Positions 27,559-36,156 of a stretch of DNA of 64,000 nt are shown piece by piece. Source of the DNA: an uncultured Acidobacteriota bacterium. Lineage in GTDB: Bacteria > Acidobacteriota > Terriglobia > Bryobacterales > Bryobacteraceae. Within the stretch, counting starts at the first letter, position 1. Each line of letters starts with the position of its first letter. Under the pieces are notes generated by a model. That model saw only the letters and a list, made by a program, of their open reading frames with translations. It was not told the origin of the DNA and made no database searches. The stretch spans positions 26,557 through 90,556 of the forward strand of contig CADECY010000005.1 of assembly GCA_902825945.1 (NCBI GenBank), written 5' to 3'. The translations under genes and the position numbers were made by a program.

Positions 27559-29001
27559 TCAGGCCCCATCGGTGAAGCGGACCGAGTAAAGGTCCGCATC
27601 CTTGAGCCGGAACCTGACGCGGACAGGCCGCGCGGACAGCTTCGATCCCGCACTCTTGGAGGGCGGCCGGATTTGCACCGCCTTCTCGATTTCGTCGCCG
27701 TAGATCACTGGCGTATCGTCGATCGAGAGTCCGGGATGCGGCTGGCCGTTTTCGTCGAGCACCTCGTATCGAATGCTTCCCGCCGCTGAAGTCGCGAAGT
27801 TCAGGACCATCCGCGAGCTCTCCATGTAGAAGGGGCGCGTCAACAGTTCGCCGCCGCCGTAGCCCGCGTTCACGCTCACGAAGCCGTCGGTGCGCAGCGT
27901 CATCCGCTCCACGTGACAACTGGGGAAGTTGTAGTGGCGCTGCACGTAAATCGAGATCTGATCGGGCGCCGTGGGCACCACGCCCGTCATCACCATATTG
28001 GTGCGATGGACCCAATTGCGCGGATCGCGCCCGGGACGGATGAAGGCCTCCATGAACCGCCGGTCCCAGTGAACGCCGTCGCGCGTCGTCATGAAGACGG
28101 ACTCCGAGATTCCCTCAATCGGCTGCCCGGATGGCGGTACGCGCCAATTGACATAGCGTTTCGGAAAGGCGAGATAAATCTGCGGAGCACGGAAGTACGG
28201 AGTAGTTCCGTTCGTGTAGAGCTGCTCTTTGGGTGTGCTTCCGTAGTCCGCCCAAACGCCCGCGGACCAGTTGAGGAAATCCGCCGACTCGGACCGCTTG
28301 AGCGAACGAACACCCTGCACGAAGTCGCGATAGATGCAGACGTAGCGGCCGAGCCGCTGATCGTGGAAGGCCACGTTCAGGGAATCGAATGCGCCATCGG
28401 TGATGATCGGCTCCTTGCGGATCAGTTCCCACTTCACGCCGTCGGCAGATCGCCAGGCGAACAACTTCCGGTTGCCGCCAACCGCTTTGTACTGATCGGC
28501 GCCCGAAGCGGTTGGATCGCGAAACGGCGCGAAATTGTGCGAACCGTCACCGGTCCAGACGATGTTGTTCTTCTTCGACCCGCCATACGCGTAGAGCCCC
28601 ACCTCGGGCCGCGTGAAGTTGTGGCCGTCGCGCGACTCCGCGTAACAAGTGTGGCCGTCATTCTTCACGCCGGCACTCTCGCCCGGCAGCAGCAATTTGG
28701 GATTGGTGTACTCGGGCAGATTCCAGCCGCGATAGTACATCCGGTAGAGCGGCCCGTCTTTGAAGATGGTGCCGTACAGGCTGACATTGCCTTCCCACGC
28801 CTTGTCGAACGTGATGACGCGGCCCGCGGAAACAGGCTCATGCATCCGGAGGGAGGCCCCGCGCAGCGATTCGATGAAATAGCCGTCCACGAAAAGTTGC
28901 AGGTCCGAACCGATGCGAAGCGGCTCGGACGACGCGGCCGCGGCAGCACGGCGAACGGCAAGTACAGGCAGAGGCGAAGCGAGGAGTTGTCGTCGGGTCA
29001 T
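27559..29001 (-). CDS. Exported five-bladed-propeller glycosidase-like protein
   Basis: 480 residues from ATG 29001, which opens with a Tat-like signal (MTRRQLLASPLPVLAVRR). An ATG five codons upstream overlaps a TACGAT box and is less likely. Repeated propeller blades contain motifs usual in GH32/GH43/GH130-like proteins: FKDGPLYRMYYRGWN, HTCYAESRDGHNFTRPEVGL, LFAWRSADGVKWELIRKEPI and FMTTRDGVHWDRRFMEAF. Proteins of this type are frequent in Acidobacteria and Planctomycetes and are annotated as glycoside hydrolases without known substrate. No catalytic acid can be assigned with certainty. Confidence 0.72.
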   Translation of the reverse strand: MTRRQLLASPLPVLAVRRAAAAASSEPLRIGSDLQLFVDGYFIESLRGASLRMHEPVSAGRVITFDKAWEGNVSLYGTIFKDGPLYRMYYRGWNLPEYTNPKLLLPGESAGVKNDGHTCYAESRDGHNFTRPEVGLYAYGGSKKNNIVWTGDGSHNFAPFRDPTASGADQYKAVGGNRKLFAWRSADGVKWELIRKEPIITDGAFDSLNVAFHDQRLGRYVCIYRDFVQGVRSLKRSESADFLNWSAGVWADYGSTPKEQLYTNGTTPYFRAPQIYLAFPKRYVNWRVPPSGQPIEGISESVFMTTRDGVHWDRRFMEAFIRPGRDPRNWVHRTNMVMTGVVPTAPDQISIYVQRHYNFPSCHVERMTLRTDGFVSVNAGYGGGELLTRPFYMESSRMVLNFATSAAGSIRYEVLDENGQPHPGLSIDDTPVIYGDEIEKAVQIRPPSKSAGSKLSARPVRVRFRLKDADLYSVRFTDGA

Positions 29002-29062
29002 GGCGGAAAATCGCATCGTACATCATTCCGCGAAACAAGCGCGCGAATCGGACGCGGGCAAT

Positions 29063-29800
29063 CTACCGGACGCCGATATGCAATGCAACGATGCCGAAGG
29101 TCATTCGCTCGAATCGGACGTTCGAGAATCCAGCCCGCCGCATCTCTTCCGCCAACTCCGGCGCGCCCGGAAACTTCCGCACCGATTCAGGCAGGTATCT
29201 GTACGCGTCGGGATTCGGCGAAAGCGCCGCGCCGATGCGCGGCAGCACCTTCAGCGAGTAGAAGTTGTAGAACGCGCGGAACATGGCGTTCGGCGGAGTG
29301 GAGAACTCGAGGATCGCCGCCTGTCCTCCGGGCTTGAGCACCCGAAGCATCTCGCTGAGTCCTGCGCGATAGTTGACCAGGTTGCGGAACCCGAACGAGC
29401 AGGTCACCAGATCGAGCGAGCCGGCGGCGATCGGGAGGCGCATCGCGTCCGCCTCGAACACCGGCGAGGGAAGCGAGCGGGCCGCAACCTTCCGGCTGGC
29501 TTCACGCAACATCTGGTGCGAGAAGTCGCTGCCGAAGACCCGTGATGCTGTCGCGCGCTGAAGGGCGATCGTCAGGTCGCCGCTGCCGCAGCACAAATCC
29601 ACCACGCGCGCGCCAGTCCGCGAGAGCACCGGCCGCAGCTCACGAACGGTGCGCCAACGCCAGTACTTGTCGATGTTCATCGACAGCAGGTGATTCAGCA
29701 GGTCATACCGGGGCGCCACGCCATCGAACATGCGCCTCACGAAGCGCGCGATCTGCTCCTCGCCCTCGATCCCTTGCGGCGTCGTGCCGGTGGCGCTCAT
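29063..29800 (-). CDS. menG: Demethylmenaquinone methyltransferase
   Basis: 245 residues. FDGVAPRYDLLNHLLSMNID followed by KYWRWRTV is the UbiE/MenG signature, ARVVDLCCGSGDLTIALQRA binds SAM, and FGFRNLVNYRAGLSEMLRVL is the second family motif. It methylates demethylmenaquinone to menaquinone in the last step of quinone synthesis. No ubiquinone genes are seen, so the menaquinone role is preferred. The ATG overlaps the aroB stop (ATGA), so chorismate supply and menaquinone synthesis share a transcript. Confidence 0.93.
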   Translation of the reverse strand: MSATGTTPQGIEGEEQIARFVRRMFDGVAPRYDLLNHLLSMNIDKYWRWRTVRELRPVLSRTGARVVDLCCGSGDLTIALQRATASRVFGSDFSHQMLREASRKVAARSLPSPVFEADAMRLPIAAGSLDLVTCSFGFRNLVNYRAGLSEMLRVLKPGGQAAILEFSTPPNAMFRAFYNFYSLKVLPRIGAALSPNPDAYRYLPESVRKFPGAPELAEEMRRAGFSNVRFERMTFGIVALHIGVR

Positions 29801-30888
29801 CGGGCGCGTACCGACTCGCCGAGCGCTGTTTCGGTGGCGCGCATCACCAGCGCCGGATCCACATCGCTCGTAATCTTCACCTCACCGATTCCCGCGGGCA
29901 GCACGAAGTGGACCCGGCCCTGAATGGTCTTCTTGTCGCTCACCAGCCGGTTCATCAAGCTCGACGCCTCGATACCATCGAGCGGTGGAATCGGACCGTA
30001 GGAATCGATGCACGAGATGATGCGCCGGTGATCGCCATCGCTCAACAAGCCCATGTCGAGTCCGAGATGGCTCACCGCGCGCATGCCGAACGCGACAGCC
30101 TCACCATGCAGCAGGCGCGAGTAAGCAGTCTCGGCCTCGAGCGCGTGCCCGATCGTGTGCCCGAAATTCAGAATGCGGCGAAGGTCCCCTTCCTTCTCGT
30201 CCGCCGAGACCACTTCGGCTTTGATCCGCACCGATTCGGCGATGATCTCCTCGACTACGTCCGGATCGAGTGCGAGCACCTTGCGATGATCGTGCGCCAG
30301 CCAGTCGAACAGCCGCGGACTGCGAATGATCCCCGTTTTGATCACCTCGTAGAGCCCGGCGCGATACTCCCGTTCGGGCAACGTGGCGAGCACATCGGGA
30401 TCGATCAGCACGGCAAGCGGCTGATGAAACGCGCCGATCAGATTCTTGCCACCCACCAGATTGGCGCCCGTTTTTCCGCCGATCGAAGCGTCCACTTGCG
30501 CGAGAAGCGTCGTGGGAATTTGGATCACCGGAATGCCGCGCATGAAGATCGCAGCCAGGAATCCGCCCAGATCGCCCACGATGCCGCCGCCGCACGCGAT
30601 CACCAGACTCGAGCGATCGGCCCCCTGGGCGAGCATCTGATCGGCGAGATCCTCCACTTCACCGAGCCGTTTGCGCTCCTCTCCGCCCGGGAAAAACAGC
30701 GGATGAAAGGCACGCTTGCCGAGCGCCGCGGTGATGCGATGACCGTGCAGTTCCCATACATCCTCGGTCGTCACCACGAACAATCTGCCCGCTTTCGCCG
30801 GAATGTGTTGAGCCAAGGAGCCGATCGCTCCGCGGTTCACGATGCAGTCATAACGCGCGCCCGGCGTGCGGACGGTGAAAGAGGGCAT
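29797..30888 (-). CDS. aroB: 3-dehydroquinate synthase
   Basis: 363 residues from ATG 30888. The frame stays open further upstream, but that part overlaps nadB and is not AroB-like. Motifs include SLVIACGGGIVGDLGGFLAA (nucleotide loop), PTTLLAQVDASIGGKTGANL, and the metal-binding ILNFGHTIGHALEAE and LLHGEAVAFGM. It converts DAHP to 3-dehydroquinate in the shikimate pathway. TACAAC at 30895-30900 lies six bases before the ATG, another leaderless-type start. The gene is divergent from nadB with only 14 bases between the two ATGs, so the promoters must overlap. Confidence 0.95.
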   Translation of the reverse strand: MPSFTVRTPGARYDCIVNRGAIGSLAQHIPAKAGRLFVVTTEDVWELHGHRITAALGKRAFHPLFFPGGEERKRLGEVEDLADQMLAQGADRSSLVIACGGGIVGDLGGFLAAIFMRGIPVIQIPTTLLAQVDASIGGKTGANLVGGKNLIGAFHQPLAVLIDPDVLATLPEREYRAGLYEVIKTGIIRSPRLFDWLAHDHRKVLALDPDVVEEIIAESVRIKAEVVSADEKEGDLRRILNFGHTIGHALEAETAYSRLLHGEAVAFGMRAVSHLGLDMGLLSDGDHRRIISCIDSYGPIPPLDGIEASSLMNRLVSDKKTIQGRVHFVLPAGIGEVKITSDVDPALVMRATETALGESVRAR

Positions 30889-30902
30889 AAACAAGTTGTA
30901 AC

Positions 30903-32494
30903 ATGGGGACATCGCGACCCCGAACTCAGCCGTTCTTTCCCCCGATTTCCTCGTCATCGGCGCCGGCGTGGCTGGCCTTCGCGCCGCCGTCGAACTGGCG
31001 CCCGCCGGACAGGTTCTGGTACTGGCCAAGGACAAGCCGAACGAATCGTCCTCGCAGTATGCGCAGGGCGGAATCGCCGCGGCCATCTCCGACGAGGATG
31101 AAGTGGCGCTGCACGAGCAGGACACTCTCGTCGCGGGCGATGGATTGTGCGATCCGGACGCGGTGCGCGTGCTCGTTCAGGAAGGTCCGCGCGTCATCGA
31201 CGAACTGCTCGAATGGGGCGCAGCCTTCGATCGTGACGGGGCCAAGCTGAGTTTCGGCCGCGAGGGCGCGCACTCCCGCAACCGGATCCTGCACGCGCAG
31301 GGCGACTCCACCGGCCGCGAAATCCTGCGATCGCTGTGGCAGAGGGCGACCTCGTTTCCGAGTGTCCGCATGCTCAACTTCACCGCGATCACCGAACTGC
31401 TCGAATCCGACGGCGTGATCGCGGGCGCGCTCGCCTACGACGCCTGGACCGGCCAATCGGTCGAGATCTCCGCCCGCGGCGTGCTCCTGGCCACAGGCGG
31501 ACTCGGCCGCGTCTATTCGGCAACCACCAATCCCGATGTCGCCACCGGCGATGGAATCGGACTCGCCTATCGCGCGGGCGCCGAAGTGAGCGACATCGAG
31601 TTCGTGCAGTTTCACCCCACGGCGCTTTATCTGCCGGGCGCGCCGTGCTTCCTGTTGTCGGAAGCGTTGCGCGGGGAAGGCGCCTATCTGCGGAACGCCG
31701 ATGGCGAGCGTTTCATGCATCGCTACCACGCGCAGGAAGAACTGGCTCCTCGCGACGTCGTGTCGCGCTCGATGGTGCTCGAAATGCTGCGCACCGGCAA
31801 ACACTCGATCTCGCTCGATCTGACGCACCTTGCGCCTGAACGCGTCCGCAAGTTTCCGCGCATCTACGAAACCTGCCTGAGTTATGGGATCGACCTCTGC
31901 AAGCAGCCCGCGCCCGTGCATCCGGCGGCGCACTACGCGATGGGCGGTGTGCGAACCGATCACGACGGACGCACCACTGTCGACCGCCTGTTCGCCGCCG
32001 GCGAGGTCGCGAGCACCGGGGTTCACGGCGCCAATCGCCTAGCCAGCAACTCGCTCCTCGAGGGTTTGGTCTTCGGAGCCCGTGCCGGCCACGCGATGCT
32101 CGACCTGGCCGCCGCGCGCCGCCTGATGCCCGAACGCGTCCGGCCGACCTTGTTCCCTGGAATCGCCGAGACCGATCTGCGCGCTCTTACATGGTCGAAA
32201 GCAGGAATCGTGCGAGACGCTGATGGACTGCGTGAGATGCTCCACCGTTTGCAGGACGTGCCGTGGCTGCCGCATCCGGCCAACGCGACGCGTGTCGAAT
32301 GCGAGGTCCGCAACATGCACCTGGTGGCGACGCTGATCGCACGTTGCGCGCTCGCGCGCGAAGAAAGCCGCGGCGCGCACACACGGACGGATTTTCCGGA
32401 GAAGCGCGTCGAGTTTCAAAAACACTCAGTGGCGAAGAAGGGCAATCTCGAAGTGGTGTTCCGGGCCCTGTCGGGAGCCGTGGCCGCAGGTTAG
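30903..32494 (+). CDS. nadB: L-aspartate oxidase, probable frameshift at the N-terminus
   Basis: FAD enzyme that oxidises L-aspartate to iminoaspartate for NAD synthesis. The main frame gives 508 residues from a GTG at 30968, with SSQYAQGGIAAAISDEDEVA, GREGAHSRNRILHAQGDSTG and the FAD-binding VASTGVHGANRLASNSLLEG. However, the essential motif DFLVIGAGVAGLRAA begins upstream of that GTG, and the same frame has no ATG, GTG or TTG before it back to the TAA at 30899. ATG 30903, in another frame, reads MGTSRPRTQPFFPP and would join perfectly to DFLVIGAG if the C run at 30933-30937 had one more base or if ribosomes slipped back one base. I therefore place the start at 30903. Confidence 0.85.
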
Positions 32495-32508
32495 CATAGC
32501 AGCGTAAG

Positions 32509-32537
32509 TTGACCCTGAGCGAACGGTGTTATATGCT
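32509..32537 (+). promoter_or_regulatory. Sigma70-type promoter of the TonB receptor gene
   Basis: TTGACC at 32509-32514 and TATGCT at 32532-32537 are separated by 17 bases, the ideal spacing. This is the clearest housekeeping promoter in the window. The start codon is 33 bases after the -10, so this gene has a real leader, with GGCGGAGGG as ribosome-binding site. Confidence 0.75.
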
Positions 32538-32570
32538 GCGCCCAGCCGACATTCTCGGCGGAGGGATATC

Positions 32571-35500
32571 ATGACGCAGTTTTCCCCTTCTTCCACGGTC
32601 GCGCGCCTGATCACGTTGGCGGCCTTCACCGTGCTGCTCCCCGAAAGGCTCTCAGCGCAGGTCCTCTACGGCTCCGTAACGGGAACGGTCACCGACGAGA
32701 CCGGGTCCGTGATTCCGAACTCGAGCATCTCTCTCGTCAATGACGAAACCGGCCTCCAGCGCCGGGCCAATACGGACGCGGGCGGAATCTACCGGATTCT
32801 TGACCTCCCACAAGGGACCTACACATTGGAAGCGTCCGCCACCGGCTTCCGGCCGCTCAAGAAGACGAGGATCACCGTGGTGATCGGGCAGGTGAACGCG
32901 CAGGACGTGCAACTGACGGTCGGTTCAACCGCGCAAGAGATCACGATCGAGGGTTCCGCCGCGGTCCTGCAGACGCAGAAGGCCGACGTGCGCACCGAGA
33001 TCAGCGGTCAGGCAATTCGCAACCTGCCGCTCAACGTCTACCGGAATTTCCAGGCGGTCACGCTGCTCGCGCCGGGCGTCTTCTCCATCTCCGCGATCGC
33101 GGACACCTATCCGAACGGTCTGGCGAGTGGCCCGGAACGCTCGCTCAGCGTCTTCTCCAACGGACTCCCTTCCCGCATCAACAACAATCGAGTCGACGGC
33201 GCCACCAGCATCAACATCTTCCTGCCCGACCACATGCTGATCGTCCCGCCGGCGGAGACGATCCAGGAGGTGAACGTGCAGACAGCGAGCTACAGCGTCG
33301 ACAAGGGGTTGACGGCCGGCGCGGCGACCGATGTCGTCACCAAGTCGGGCACCAACGAATTTCACGGTTCGCTCTACGCCTTCCACACCAACAATGCGCT
33401 GGTCGCACGCAACTTCTTCGACTTCAATCCGCGCAAGGGAAAGCGGATTCACAACAACGAAGGAGTGACGGCCGGCGGGCCAATCGTCCGCCAAAAGCTC
33501 TTCTTCTTTGGAAACTGGGACGGTTACTTCGAGCGGAAGAGCACCGCCGGTAACGGACTGCTGCCGCCGCTCGACTACCGCCGGGGCGACTATCGCTCGG
33601 CGCTCGGCGTCCCTCTATTCGACAGCCGCGGCGCACCGGTCAATGTCTGCACCACGGAAGGCGGCACGACGCAACTACGCGAAGGCATGATCTTCGACCC
33701 CTTGACGGGCAATGCCACGAACGGCACCGGACGTTGCGCCTTCGCTCACAACGGCCAACTCAACGTGCTTCCGCCCAACCGGTTGAACGCGGGCGCGCAG
33801 AAGTTCTGGCCCCGTCTTCGTGAGCCGCGCATCGCCGGACCCGTGACCCGGAACACGCCGTTCAACGATTTCTTCACCACCGATCCGCGATTCAATCGCA
33901 ACATCGCGATCGCGAAAGTCGACTGGAACCGGAGCAATCGGCACACGATCTGGGGCAAGTGGAACTTGCAGGATTCGATGGTGAACACCCCGATGGAGTT
34001 CGGTGAGGCGGGCGGAAGCGCGGGCTTCCGGGGCGATATCGTCACGCAGATCGCTACGATCGGGCACACGTGGACTCTGTCACCCACGGTCGTGGTGACC
34101 GGACACTTCGGGATCGCGCGTCAGAAGACCGACACGATCGCCGGCAACTCGGGCGAGCCGCTCGGAAAGACGGTCCTCGGAGTTCCGGGAATGAACGAGC
34201 CGCTGTCGGACCCGCGCTACACCGGCATGCCGCGGCTCAACGTCTCTGGGTGGACCGCGCTCGGAAACGCCGACGGCAGCGTCCCCTACGTTCGCCGCGA
34301 TTGGACCTTCACGATCTCGCAGAATTTGACCCACACGCGCGGACGGCACGAGTTTCGTCTCGGTCTCGACGCGGGCGCGAACTATCTGAATCATTTCCAG
34401 CCCGAGCTTTGTTGCATGCGTGGATCGCTGGACTTCTCGCAAGGAATCACGTCGATCAACCTGCCCGCTAATGCGGCAACGCCGGCCAACGGCCAGTACA
34501 TGGAGTTGTACACGTCGTCCACGCCGGGCCCCTCGAATTTCGCGGGACGCGGATTCTCCACCTTCCTGCAGAATTCCAGCGCGGCGTTCAATCTCGGACT
34601 GTTGAATCAAGCGCAGAAGAGCATCCAGTTCATCGATTTCAACGCGCATTCCTGGCAGTACGGCCTCTACTTCGGCGACCGCTTCAAGGCGACACAGAAG
34701 TTGACGCTCGATCTCGGCGTCCGCTGGGAGTACTATCCGATGGTCAGCCGTAGCGGACCGCAAACGTTCGAACGCTACGACCCCGACACCAACCTGCTGC
34801 TAATGGGAGGCATCGGCGGCAACCCGAGCCACCTCGGCATCACCACGAGCAAACGTCTGTTCGCTCCGCGCGTGGGCATCGCTTATCGCGCCAACGACAA
34901 CACGGCGATCCGGGTGGGATATGGTATCGCGTTCGACTCGATGCCGCTCGAGCGCCCTCTTCGCGGCTTTTATCCGATGGTGATCGCCGCTTCGTACTTC
35001 ATCCCGTCCACTTTCGTGAGTGGCTTCCTGCCCTACACCAACTTCGACACGGGAATCCCCACTCTGCAAGGGCCCGACATCTCGAGCGGAAAGATCACAC
35101 CCCCAGGCAATGTCGAGATCCATTTCATGCCGCCGGGTCAGTTCAAACGTGGCTACGTGCAATCGTGGAATTTCTCCGTGGAACGAAAGCTTCCGAAGGA
35201 TGTTCTGGTCAATGTTGCCTACGTGGGCAACCGGTTCGTCCACGAAATGAACGGCCGTGACGTCAATGCCGCGCCGCTCGGAGCGGGCAGCGCGGGCCAG
35301 CCCCTCGCCAGATTCGGGCGCTTCATCACGACGCCCTCCTACGAAGGCTATCTGGATTCGAAATACCACTCGTTGCAGATCTCGGTGAATCGCCGCGCCG
35401 CCCGCGGACTCTATGTGCAAGGTGCCTATACGTGGTCACGCACGATGGCCTATAGTGACGACAACACCTACGGCAACGCGCTGCGATTCAACTGTCCACC

Positions 35501-36137
35501 GTCGCCCGCTCTTCCGCGCGGATGCCTCGAACTCAACTACTCACCCACGAGTTTCGACCGTGCGCACATGTTGAAGGCCGCCTTCGTTTGGGAGCTGCCA
35601 TTCGGAGCCAAGCACGCGCTACGTTCTTCGTCCCACATCGTCAACGCGATCATCGGCGGATGGCAGTTGAACGGCATCCTGACCGGCCTGACGGGCGCCC
35701 CGCTATTGATCAGCCAGAGCCGCAACGGACTCAATACCCCGGGCACTCCGCAGAACCCCTATGTCGTCCGGCAGCCCGAGTACGTCAAGGCCGAAACGCG
35801 GTTCGACAACTTCAGCGGCATCTATTGGTTCAATCCCACGGCCTTCGTCCCCAACTTCACCGCTGACCAGATCGGCAATATTCCGCGCCGTGTATCGTGG
35901 CTGCGCGGACCCGGAGTGAATCAGTTGGATGCGAGCATCTTCCGCAACTTCCGCTGGAAGGAGCGATACGTCGTCGAGGCCCGCGTGGAAGCAATGAACG
36001 CCGGGAACTTCACGCACTTCGGCGATCCCAACACGGCATGCGCCGTCACCGGAAACGCGTGCCTGGGCGCGTTCGGGCAGATCCGCTCGGCATTCGGACA
36101 ACGCATCGTTCAACTGGGCGCGGTGGTGCGGTTCTAG
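32571..36137 (+). CDS. Oar-like TonB-dependent outer-membrane receptor
   Basis: 1188 residues from ATG 32571, chosen because GGAGGG lies six bases upstream and a signal peptide follows (ITLAAFTVLLPERLSAQ). Residues about 31-115 are the carboxypeptidase-regulatory domain (GSVTGTVTDETGSVIPNSSI). The plug has LPLNVYRNFQAVTLLAPGVF and AATDVVTKSGTNEFHGSLYA. The barrel ends with FGQRIVQLGAVVRF, a typical terminal beta signal. The length is standard for this family. It should transport a bulky nutrient across the outer membrane. The CocE-type hydrolase 19 bases downstream is probably co-transcribed, hinting at a peptide or ester substrate. Confidence 0.93.
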   Translation: MTQFSPSSTVARLITLAAFTVLLPERLSAQVLYGSVTGTVTDETGSVIPNSSISLVNDETGLQRRANTDAGGIYRILDLPQGTYTLEASATGFRPLKKTRITVVIGQVNAQDVQLTVGSTAQEITIEGSAAVLQTQKADVRTEISGQAIRNLPLNVYRNFQAVTLLAPGVFSISAIADTYPNGLASGPERSLSVFSNGLPSRINNNRVDGATSINIFLPDHMLIVPPAETIQEVNVQTASYSVDKGLTAGAATDVVTKSGTNEFHGSLYAFHTNNALVARNFFDFNPRKGKRIHNNEGVTAGGPIVRQKLFFFGNWDGYFERKSTAGNGLLPPLDYRRGDYRSALGVPLFDSRGAPVNVCTTEGGTTQLREGMIFDPLTGNATNGTGRCAFAHNGQLNVLPPNRLNAGAQKFWPRLREPRIAGPVTRNTPFNDFFTTDPRFNRNIAIAKVDWNRSNRHTIWGKWNLQDSMVNTPMEFGEAGGSAGFRGDIVTQIATIGHTWTLSPTVVVTGHFGIARQKTDTIAGNSGEPLGKTVLGVPGMNEPLSDPRYTGMPRLNVSGWTALGNADGSVPYVRRDWTFTISQNLTHTRGRHEFRLGLDAGANYLNHFQPELCCMRGSLDFSQGITSINLPANAATPANGQYMELYTSSTPGPSNFAGRGFSTFLQNSSAAFNLGLLNQAQKSIQFIDFNAHSWQYGLYFGDRFKATQKLTLDLGVRWEYYPMVSRSGPQTFERYDPDTNLLLMGGIGGNPSHLGITTSKRLFAPRVGIAYRANDNTAIRVGYGIAFDSMPLERPLRGFYPMVIAASYFIPSTFVSGFLPYTNFDTGIPTLQGPDISSGKITPPGNVEIHFMPPGQFKRGYVQSWNFSVERKLPKDVLVNVAYVGNRFVHEMNGRDVNAAPLGAGSAGQPLARFGRFITTPSYEGYLDSKYHSLQISVNRRAARGLYVQGAYTWSRTMAYSDDNTYGNALRFNCPPSPALPRGCLELNYSPTSFDRAHMLKAAFVWELPFGAKHALRSSSHIVNAIIGGWQLNGILTGLTGAPLLISQSRNGLNTPGTPQNPYVVRQPEYVKAETRFDNFSGIYWFNPTAFVPNFTADQIGNIPRRVSWLRGPGVNQLDASIFRNFRWKERYVVEARVEAMNAGNFTHFGDPNTACAVTGNACLGAFGQIRSAFGQRIVQLGAVVRF

Positions 36138-36156
36138 ATGTGATAGTCTCCACTCG

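Noticed and set aside
30889..31125. Upstream extension of aroB to 442 residues
   Set aside because: The added part is antisense to nadB and not AroB-like; ATG 30888 begins the conserved protein.
32526..32570. Earlier GTG start for the TonB receptor
   Set aside because: It overlaps the -10 box of the clear promoter, and the ATG at 32571 has a strong ribosome-binding site and directly precedes the signal peptide.
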